Assembly (NCBI GenBank): GCA_025084515.1
Contig: JAJAGP010000097.1
Coordinates: 186,001-250,000 of the forward strand
Origin: Ancistrus triradiatus
Lineage: Eukaryota > Chordata > Actinopteri > Siluriformes > Loricariidae
DNA length: 64,000 nucleotides
Direction of reading: 5' to 3'
The notes below the pieces were generated by a model. The model searched no databases. It worked only from the letters and a program-made list of their open reading frames with translations, and had not been told where the DNA came from. Position numbers and translations under genes: made by a program. Shown in pieces: positions 56,072-64,000 of this stretch. Positions within the stretch are counted from its first letter, which is position 1. Every line of letters starts with the position of its first letter.

Positions 56072-57704
56072 CAGTGCATCCGGAAAGTATTCACAGCGCT
56101 TCACTTTTTCCACATTTTGTTACGTTACAGCCTTATTCCAAATTGTATTAAATTAATCTCTTTCCTCAAAATTCTACACAAAATACCCCATTATGACCAT
56201 GTGAAGAAAGTTTTCTTGAAGTTCTGAAAATGTATTAAAAATAAAAAACTAAGAAATCACATTTACGCGAGTATTCACAGCCTTCGCCATGAAGCTCAAA
56301 ATTGAGCTCAGGTGCATCCTGTTTCCACTGATCATCCTTGAGATGTTTCTACAGCTTAAATGGAGTCCACCTGTGGTAAATCCAGTTGATTGGAAATAAT
56401 TTGGATAGGCATACACCTGTCTATATAAGGTCCCACAGTTGACTGCATGTCAGAGCGCAAACACCAAGCATGAAGTCAAAGGAATTGTCTGTAGACCGCC
56501 GAGACAAAATTGTCTCGAGGCACAAATCTGGGGAAGGATACAGAAAAATTTCTGCTGCTTTGAAGGTTCCAATGAGCACAGTGGCCTCCATCATTCGTAA
56601 ATGGAAGAAGTTTGGAACCAGCAGGACTCTTCCTAGAGCTGGCCGGCCGTTTAAATTGAGCGATAAGGGGAGAAGGGCCTTGGTCAGGGAGGTGACCAAG
56701 AACCCGATGGTCACTCTGTCAGAGCTCCAGCGTTCCTCCGTGAAGAGAGGAGAACCTTGCAGAAGGACAACCATCTCTGCAATCCACCAATCAGGCCTGT
56801 ATGGCAGAGTGGTCAGGCGAAAGCCACTCCTTTAGTAAAAGGCACAAGGCAGCCCGTCTGGAATTTGCCAAAAGGCACCTGAAGGACTCTCAGACCATGA
56901 GAAACAAAATTCTCTGGTCTGATGAGACAAAGATTGAACTCTTTGGTGTGAATGCCAGGCGTCATGTTTGGAGAAAACCAGGCATTGCTCATCACGAGGC
57001 CAATACCATTCCTACAGTCAAGCATGGTGGTGGCAGCATCATGCTATGGGGATGTTTTTCAGCAGCAGGAACCGGCAGACTAGTCAGGATAGAGGAAAAG
57101 ATGAATGCAGCAATGTACAGAGACGTCCTGGATGAAAACCTGCTCCAGAGCGCTCTTGACCTCAGACTGGGGCGACGATTCATTTTTCAGCAGGACAACG
57201 ACCCGATGCACACAGCCAAGATCTCAAAGGAGTGGCTTCAGGACCACTCTGTGAATGTCCTGGAGTGGCCCAGCCAGAGCCCAGACTTGAATCCGATTGA
57301 ACATCTCTGGAGAGATCTGAAAATGGCTGTGCACAGACGTTTCCCATCCAACCTCATGGAGCTTCAGAGGTACTGCAAAGAAGAATGGGCAAAACTGCCT
57401 AAAGATAGGTGTGCCAAGCTTGTGGCATCATATTCAAAAAGACTTGAGGCTGTAGTTGCTGCCAAAGGTGGTTCTACAAAGTATTAAGCAAAGGCTGTGA
57501 ATACTTATGTAAATATGATGTCTTTGTTTTTTAATTTTAATACATTTTCAGAACTCTCAAGAAAACTTTTTTCACATGGTCATAATGGGGTATTTTGTGT
57601 AGAATTTTGAGGAAAGAGATTAATTTAATACAATTTGGAATAAGGCTGTAACGTAACAAAATGTGGAAAAAGTGAAGCGCTGTGAATACTTTCCGGATGC
57701 ACTG
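56072..57704 (+). mobile_element. Tc1-like transposon, family B, young and nearly intact
   Basis: A 1633-bp element flanked by TA (56070-56071 and 57705-57706). Terminal inverted repeats of about 210 bp (ends CAGTGCATCCGGAAAGTATT) match each other almost perfectly by eye, which points to recent insertion. It carries one transposase gene with a single visible frameshift (separate entry). It sits in the HYOU1-histone intergenic region. Confidence 0.95.
56470..57487 (+). pseudogene. Tc1 transposase (DD34E) with a single frameshift
   Basis: The first frame (56470-56835) encodes 121 residues with a paired-type helix-turn-helix and RKWKKFGTSRTLPRAGRP. It stops at a TAG shortly after RRKPLL. The second frame (56801-57487) carries the whole catalytic domain: aspartates at 56921-56923 (WSDETK) and 57194-57196 (QQDNDP), and glutamate at 57299-57301 (NPIEHLW). 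The last two are 34 residues apart, which is DD34E. One extra T in the CTCCTTTAG stretch near 56830 explains the shift. Otherwise the protein looks full length at about 340 residues. A sequencing error is possible. Confidence 0.92.
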
Positions 57705-57735
57705 TATTTTTTTTAATAATTTTGTATTATTATAT

Positions 57736-58013
57736 GGGCGGCACAGTGGCACGGTGGGTAGCATCGCCGCCTCACAGAAAGAAGGTCCTGGGTTCAATCC
57801 CAGGTTGGAGCGGCCTGGGTCCTTTCTTTGTGGAGTCTGCATGTCCTCCCCATGTCCGCGTGGACTTACTCCGGGTACTCCGGTTTCCTCCCACTGGTAT
57901 CGACTTGAGTGTTTGAGTGACTTGTCTTGAGATAACCTTGTGTATGGATGTAACCTTGTGTGTGTCGCTGAACATGGCCACTGATGCTGATAGTGACGTT
58001 AAATAAATGAATA
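57736..58013 (+). repeat. Second tRNA-like SINE family, full-looking copy
   Basis: It starts GGGCGGCACAGTGGCACGGT, has B-box GGGTTCAATCCC, then TGGAGTCTGCATGTCCTCCC and TCCGGTTTCCTCCCACTGG. It ends in an A-rich AAATAAATGAATAAACG tail. It lies 30 bp after the young Tc1 element. Related fragments are at 27985-28145, 16200-16430 and 37940-38165. Confidence 0.75.
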
Positions 58014-59869
58014 AACGTATTATTATACTATTCAAAAAATTGCATTCTCTTCAATTTATCATAGTTTATAGATTGTTGTATTTTATAGTATTTCTTTACA
58101 TATGTTCTCTCTTTTATTTTACATATTTAGCTTCTGTTTATTTAAACTATTACTAAAATGCATTAATTACATAACTAACTTAGTTTAGTTCTTATTTATT
58201 ACATTTAGGCTGCCCAACTAGACTGCATCCCTTTTTGAGTCTGTTCTCCCTTATAACATTTAAAACGTTTTCCTTGCCACTGTCGCCCTAGGGTTGCTCA
58301 GTTCGGGCCAGGGGCCTAGATATTTATAAAGCTGCACTGAGACAAATATAAATAAATCTGACTTGACCTGAATTATGCTGTGTGTTTTGTGGATTATTTA
58401 GCACTAGCTAATGCTTACAGAACATTTGTTAACTGCTGCAGGATACAGAATCCTGTTGAAGATACTCATTGGTAATCACCTATTAATCAGTGAGTGCTAG
58501 AGTGACTCCAGAGTGTTTCATGCTGCTGACTTTATAGAGATTAAAGTGTATGCCTTGGATTACCTTGGGTTGGTGGTGAGGAGAGGGTGGGAGATTGATT
58601 TATGGCTCATTATCATTTAATGCAACAGCTGCTCAAAACTGATCATTCTGAAAAGAACTCTTGACAGGATGAGAAAGGTGCTGTTGATGCCTGATCCATG
58701 TTGTGCTTTGATCAAAGGTTGTCACAGACATTTTATTAAGACCCCAAGGAACTCTCTAAACGTGTGGAAAAGGGGTATAATATGTGAACTTTAAAGGAAA
58801 CAATCCCCTTAAACTGTAGGAAACAGGCCCCTTTTGTTAAAACTGAAAAATTGTACTAATACCATATGTCTTCAAATAATTTTACTGATAATTTATTAAG
58901 GAGTAATAAAGAAGAGGAGTTTATGTGCATTTTAAGCACTGTATCCTGAATCTCACTAACAGAACTTCACAGTGTATAACATCTGTGACAAATACTGTAT
59001 TGTTTTCTTTATGAATCTGAAATTTGTGTAAGGAAAATAACACTAAACAACAATGAATAAAACAACTCTTTTTTGACATTAAGGTATTTCATCATCAAAA
59101 GGAATAGGAAAGCAAAGCCAACCAATCAGAGGCAGGTTGGAATAAGGCACCTGACAACAGGCTGAACCTGAATAATTGTGTAGAAGGTTATGATAAAACA
59201 TTATCATGCTTGAATCCGAACGACCGGGTCTAAATTCTGATATCTCACCTTGCAGTAGAGTTCTTGGCTGAATTAATTTTAACTATAAATGTGCTGTTTT
59301 TGTTAGGGCACTGGACCAATCCAACAGATTAACTTTACTGTTAGGGAAAATGTAGATAATGTTTAAAGAACTCAGACCTATAGAACAGAAAATGATCCAA
59401 AATTTCAGTGATTTTGTTTTGTCTACACAGGGCAACATGGTTATCTACTTAACAGCTGGTATCAGTCTCTAATTGTTTGTAAATGAGCTTCCCAACATCT
59501 AGTTAACCTAACTGAATATTGTGTAGAGAACCTAGGACGACTTATTTGGGAATTAAGAACACTGTTTCCATCATCTGATGCATTTTTCTTACAAAGGCAT
59601 AGAATGATAAATGTGGAATGGCAAAATGTATGGCATGATAAGCATACCAAAAATATAGCAGATTTTGAAATCTAGTTATTGTGTCTGCTTTTAGAAATAT
59701 GAACCATATTTTATGAAAGATGCCACACCTTTAAATGCCTTTCTTCATCATTATCTATACTGAATGTCAGCAGTAGAACTACTGCAGATGTAATCACATA
59801 TAGGCTACACTATACATGATAACAACACAATAATAACATACTAACACGGTGTTAACATGAATCAACATG
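58014..59869. other. Intergenic, nothing recognised
   Basis: AT-rich sequence between the SINE at 57736 and the H2B 3' region. No coding exon, RNA gene or clear repeat was recognised. Confidence 0.55.
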
Positions 59870-59875
59870 TTTATT
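59870..59875 (-). terminator. Candidate poly(A) signal for H2B
   Basis: AATAAA on the minus strand, about 430 bp after the H2B stop codon. No nearer canonical hexamer or histone stem-loop was found on that strand. Use is inferred. Confidence 0.35.
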
Positions 59876-60304
59876 TGCTGGATTCCACAAAGATCATTTT
59901 GAATTAACGTTCATGAATAAAACACAGTCTAATTTTCAGTTGGTACAGTACAGCAGATTATTTGCCAGCTGTTCTTAGTATTTCTGGCTGGAACCACACT
60001 GGTGTTACTAAGTGCATTCAGTCAGCTCCAGCATTGTGAAGCTTCAGAGCACCCGAGCTGTTACACGTGAGAAACCATAAGCACGTCTTCAAACATGCAA
60101 ACATTCAACAGAAATCTGGCAGTACAGTCGAAATCAATGATGAAAGAAACAAAACAGACCAATGGTTGCAATATACAGTATTCCTAACGTCTTATCAAGA
60201 AGACCAGGACGCATTTTGTGCAGGACGGAGAGGAATGCCGGACTAAACATGCGATATCAAACGGCAGAAATCACTTCAGTTTAGTCCATGTTGTCCTTCC
60301 ACTT

Positions 60305-60685
60305 TCACTTAGAGCTGGTGTACTTGGTCACAGCCTTGGTGCCCTCAGACACGGCGTGCTTGGCCAGTTCTCCGGGCAACAGCAGGCGCACAGCGGTCTG
60401 AATCTCTCGTGACGTGATCGTGGAGCGCTTGTTGTAGTGAGCCAGACGAGAAGCTTCTCCAGCGATTCGCTCGAAGATGTCATTCACAAAGGAATTCATA
60501 ATGCCCATCGCCTTGGAGGAAATTCCAGTGTCCGGGTGGACTTGTTTCAACACTTTGTACACGTAAATGGCATAGCTTTCCTTTCTGGTCTTGCGCCTTT
60601 TCTTGTCTCCCTTCTTCTGCGTCTTGGTAACAGCCTTTTTAGATCCCTTTTTGGGAGCAGGGGCAGATTTCGCAGGTTCAGGCAT
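60305..60685 (-). CDS. Histone H2B, canonical type, intronless
   Basis: A 126-aa protein with the full H2B sequence: N-terminal MPEPAKSAPAPKKGSKKA tail, histone fold from about residue 35, and C-terminus AVTKYTSSK with the conserved ubiquitination lysine in that block. It packages DNA as an H2A-H2B dimer in the nucleosome. There are no introns, as usual for canonical histones. It is divergently paired with the H2A gene 306 bp away. On its own strand a TATAAATAAA box lies at 60741-60750 and an octamer-like ATTTGCAC (one mismatch to the H2B octamer ATTTGCAT) at 60759-60766. I see no histone 3' stem-loop after the stop; an AATAAA on this strand lies at 59870-59875. Confidence 0.97.
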   Translation of the reverse strand: MPEPAKSAPAPKKGSKKAVTKTQKKGDKKRRKTRKESYAIYVYKVLKQVHPDTGISSKAMGIMNSFVNDIFERIAGEASRLAHYNKRSTITSREIQTAVRLLLPGELAKHAVSEGTKAVTKYTSSK

Positions 60686-60991
60686 CTCTCTTTATATCAA
60701 ACAAACGTCAGCTGTGTCGATCCGGGTCGGTCGTCTGTCCTTTATTTATAGAGTTCGTGTGCAAATTAGAGTCGGGCGAAAACATGCTGTGATAGGATAT
60801 CCTTGTCGTGGCGCACTACGCATATCGCGTTAGGATTGGTCGCATGTTAGAGAAACGCTGCGTCCAATCAGAAGCAGGATCGGGGTATAAATACCAAACC
60901 CTGCTTACATCATAGCAGAAAGCGTTTAGTGGTGTTGAAACGAAAGGCGGAGGTGTTGAACACTAGCGTTTGACATTGTTGTAATTGAACC
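60686..60991. promoter_or_regulatory. Shared bidirectional H2B/H2A promoter
   Basis: The 306 bp between the two start codons hold paired core elements. The H2B side (minus) has TATAAATAAA at 60741-60750 with an octamer-like site at 60759-60766 just upstream. The H2A side (plus) has CCAAT at 60864-60868 and TATAAATA at 60886-60893, with ATTGG at 60835-60839 facing the other way. This arrangement is typical of metazoan divergent H2A-H2B pairs. Confidence 0.85.
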
Positions 60992-61378
60992 ATGTCTGGC
61001 AGAGGGAAAACCGGAGGGAAGGCCAGGGCAAAGGCGAAATCCCGTTCATCCAGAGCTGGACTTCAGTTTCCAGTCGGCCGTGTGCACAGACTGTTACGCA
61101 AAGGGAACTATGCGGAGCGCGTTGGCGCGGGGGCGCCCGTCTATCTGGCCGCAGTGCTGGAGTATCTGACCGCTGAAATCCTGGAGTTGGCTGGAAACGC
61201 GGCCAGAGACAATAAGAAGACCAGGATCATCCCCCGCCATCTTCAGCTCGCCGTCCGGAACGACGAGGAGCTCAATAAACTTTTGGGTGGCGTTACCATC
61301 GCCCAGGGCGGAGTGCTGCCAAACATCCAGGCCGTGCTGCTGCCCAAGAAAACTGAGAAACCTGCCAAGAGCAAGTAA
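60992..61378 (+). CDS. Histone H2A, canonical type, intronless
   Basis: A 128-aa H2A: N-terminal MSGRGKTGGKARAKAKSRSS, acidic-patch residues in the RNDEELNKLL segment, and C-terminal tail VLLPKKTEKPAKSK. The H2AX signature SQ(E/D)Y is absent, so this is not H2AX despite H2AX-like residues T6 and S16 (numbered without Met). It forms the divergent partner of H2B. The promoter side shows CCAAT at 60864-60868, an inverse CCAAT (ATTGG) at 60835-60839 and TATAAATA at 60886-60893. The 3' flank has no recognisable histone stem-loop, but AATAAA occurs at 61732-61737. It is probably a cell-cycle histone gene, but the 3' end suggests polyadenylated mRNA. Confidence 0.97.
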   Translation: MSGRGKTGGKARAKAKSRSSRAGLQFPVGRVHRLLRKGNYAERVGAGAPVYLAAVLEYLTAEILELAGNAARDNKKTRIIPRHLQLAVRNDEELNKLLGGVTIAQGGVLPNIQAVLLPKKTEKPAKSK

Positions 61379-61731
61379 ACGGACTCCGTGACCGTGGACA
61401 TTGACATCGCAGCTCCTAGAGCCACCATTTTGAGTCTGTATTCCTTGTTCTCGATTTACTCTGCTTTGTGTGTTCATGGTGTGTTTTGCTGTTGATGTTT
61501 TCGGACGTTTGTAGAAAAAGGCAACGCGGTTCCACTTCGGGATGAACAACAATAACCATCACTGACGAGAAGCAGACATGTTCAGCCTGGATTTTAATGG
61601 AGGTGGACTGTGTGGAAGAACAACAGGATGGTTCCTCTACATACTTTCTCATTTCTGGACCAATATTGGTCGTTGTTGTCTCGGCTTTTAAATAACATAA
61701 GAAACGTTGTTTTGTTCCTTCGTTTTATTTC

Positions 61732-61737
61732 AATAAA
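61732..61737 (+). terminator. Candidate poly(A) signal for H2A
   Basis: AATAAA lies 354 bp after the H2A stop. It matters because no stem-loop processing site is visible between the stop codon and here. Use of this signal is inferred. Confidence 0.45.
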
Positions 61738-62214
61738 TGTTAAACGCCTGACTAAAGGCACAAAGACGCGCAGTGTGTTTTTCCAAAGCTGCATAAACCA
61801 AACGGCACCTGTCAGTGCTCTTATTGTGTAGAAGTCAGTATAATAGAGTAATTACATGTAGTTATTATTAGACCCGAGTTTGCAGTGGACTCATTATCTA
61901 CAATTTAACATGAAGATTACACCTTTATATGTATCTAGTAAGCATCTACTGGTGAACAGGGATAACCTACTTTCATACAATAGATATCACTGTTTTGGAA
62001 ATGGATTATTAGTATGCAAGTTAAATATAAATACATTTGCATACTTCAAATAATGAATCTATCATTTAGATAATATTAGAAGATACATTACTCTATTGGG
62101 AATAATTAAGTGTACCAATGTGCTTTATATATTTCTTGAAGAATGGATTCATACTGTAATATAACATCTAGCATAGGAGCAGCAATTAACAGGTATAGTG
62201 AAGAATTACTTTGA

Positions 62215-62915
62215 TTCTGAATCATCATGATGGGACTTTCATTTGGTTCTGAATCTTATCAGTGGGATTTTGTGGGATTTTGAACCTTATTTGGTATTTC
62301 ACGTGATTCTGGATCATTTTGGTGGGGTTTCATTTGGGTAAGAACATTACTAGTGGAATTTTATTTGATTCTGAATCTTTTCGGTGGGATTTCATTTGGT
62401 TCTGTATTTCATTGGACTCTGAATCTTACTGGTAGAATTTCAATTGGTTTTAAATATTACTAGTGGAACTTCTGATTCTGAACCTTATTTGTGATTTCAT
62501 GTCATTCTGAATCCATTTGGTTGGACCTCATTTGGCTCTAAACATTAGTGGAATTTAATTTGGTTCTGAATATTATTAGTGGAATTGCATTTGCTTCTGA
62601 ATCTCATCCAAAGTCAGATTTATTTCTTTTGGTGCTTTTTACAATGGAGCACTGTCTCAAAGCAGCTTTATTGGGATTTTATTTGGTGCTGACTATTATT
62701 TGTAGGATTTCATGTGGTTCGGTGTCATTATTGGTGGGATTTCATTTGATCCTAAATAATGTTTAGTGGTACTTCGTTTGGTCCTGTATATTTTACTGGG
62801 ACTTGGTTTTAGTGAGATTTTATTTGGCTTTGAATATTTTAGTAAGATTTCATTTGACCTTGAATAATTTTTGTTCAAAATCATTTTAGTGGTATCTCAT
62901 TTTGGCTTGTTATGA
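62215..62915 (+). repeat. Degenerate tandem repeat, unit about 33-40 bp
   Basis: A loosely conserved unit, roughly GTGGGATTTCATTTGGTTCT followed by GAATCTTATT, recurs about 18 times head to tail. Unit length and sequence drift throughout. No open frame follows the period. It starts about 480 bp after the H2A poly(A) signal. Confidence 0.8.
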
Positions 62916-63016
62916 ATGAAACAAAAACATTTCTCTAAATTCAAACCAGATCTTTCCAAACATGAAGGTTATGGGTATATTATCATTACAAAGTACATAT
63001 ATACTACCATAATAGG

Positions 63017-63741
63017 TTAGGTCAGTTATACACTCATTGCCCATTACCATACCATACAGAACCAGTCCCTCTGTTACTCTGCATACATTGTTAGGCCCCT
63101 TCACTCTGCGACTGGTCAAGTCCACCACAGATCAGGTCCTATTGGTGGTCGATCATTCCCATCACTGCAGTGACACTGATGTGGTGGTGTGCTAGTGTGC
63201 GTCTTACTGCTACGACTGGATCAGACACGTCGGAGCTGTTTTTGAGTTTTTAAACAACATAATTACTCACTGTGCACTGTAGACACATCATCCATATTGC
63301 TCCACCTTGTAGATGTAGAGACAGTCGCTCATCTGTTGTTGCAGTTTGTGTTAGTCGTCCTCTAATCGCTCATCAGAGCTCACAAGATGCTCTCTACAGG
63401 ATGCTCGTGGACACTTTTGGTTGATTGGATAGTTTCAATCCAGCAGTGACACTGAGATGTTTAAAAACTCCAGCAGCACTGCTGTCTGATCCACTCATAC
63501 CAGCACAACACACACCAACACACCACCACATCAGGGTCACTGCAGTGCTAAGAATGATCCACCATCCAAATAGTATCTGAGCTGTGCTGGTCCTGATCAT
63601 TAAAGGTGTAGGGACTAAAAGTCTGTAGAAAAACATTCGGACTACAGTCTGTACCTGTAGAACTACAAAGAGCATCTATACAGTAAGTTGAAATGATAAA
63701 ATAGACAATGAGTATAGAAACATTAAGTGAACCTAATAAAG
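63017..63741. mobile_element. Fold-back element copy 3
   Basis: Left-arm sequences such as CACTGCAGTGACACTGATG reappear inverted on the right near 63523-63545. The right end, CCTAATAAAGTGATC, matches the copies in HYOU1. The centre is degenerate. It is the last recognisable element in the window. Confidence 0.75.
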
Positions 63742-64000
63742 TGATCAATACATACACACACAAACAACCCAATTATATTCATATTTTATTTATATTATTC
63801 TGATTATTCGAATACTCATCTAAACAGCTGTGATATCCTAAACAGAAATCCCCCACCTTGATATTTTCCTAGTACTCAGGGTATTCAGTATCTGCATTTA
63901 CTTAATCAGATCTGTTTATGAACTGAGCATGTGCAACAATACTGAGCAGACAAAAACATTAGCAATGGTTAAGCTTGGACTTTTTATTCTTACAGAGATG

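Noticed and set aside
60992..61378. Calling the H2A gene H2AX because of human synteny
   Set aside because: The C-terminus is KKTEKPAKSK with no SQ(E/D)Y motif, and the length is that of canonical H2A.
62215..62915. CRISPR-like array from repeated units
   Set aside because: Units drift in length and sequence with no constant spacer/repeat alternation, and the genome is a vertebrate.

Overview
The window is vertebrate, almost certainly teleost, nuclear DNA. Two long intron-rich genes have proteins that align end to end with human VPS11 and HYOU1. A divergent, intronless H2A/H2B histone pair lies further right. The DNA between and inside the genes is packed with Tc1/mariner, hAT and pogo-like transposons, fold-back elements, tRNA-derived SINEs and a LINE fragment, a mix typical of ray-finned fish. 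I cannot name the species; the Tc1 families would fit an ostariophysan fish, but that is a weak inference.

Layout. Positions 97-25893 (minus) hold the complete VPS11 coding sequence in 16 exons (927 codons plus stop); its 3' UTR runs off the left edge. Positions 25894 to about 29700 separate it from HYOU1, which is transcribed the other way. HYOU1 has a likely non-coding first exon ending at 29921 and 23 coding exons from 30877 to 50373 (986 codons plus stop), with a poly(A) signal at 51210. All exon joins keep frame and match the known protein order, so both genes look functional. From 51.4 to 60 kb I see only transposons and unrecognised intergenic DNA. Histone H2B (minus, 60305-60685) and H2A (plus, 60992-61378) share a 306-bp promoter. 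The right end holds a degenerate tandem repeat and a fold-back element. One 100-N assembly gap lies at 43246-43345, inside HYOU1 intron 13.

Biology. VPS11 is a core RING-finger subunit of the HOPS and CORVET tethering complexes for endosome-lysosome fusion. HYOU1 (ORP150/GRP170) is an ER-lumen HSP110/GRP170-type chaperone. The VPS11-HYOU1 head-to-head order is also found in human 11q23.3. The HYOU1 promoter carries a cluster of ER-stress elements, and the VPS11 5' flank carries two TFEB/MITF-type M-boxes, so the neighbours look tuned to ER stress and lysosomal programmes respectively.

The most interesting signals are an AT-AC, U12-type first intron in VPS11, a GC-AG intron 7 in VPS11, the ERSE-II array at HYOU1, a histone pair with no visible 3' stem-loop, a Tc1 transposon one frameshift from intact, and several datable nested insertions. 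I saw no clearly undescribed biological system.
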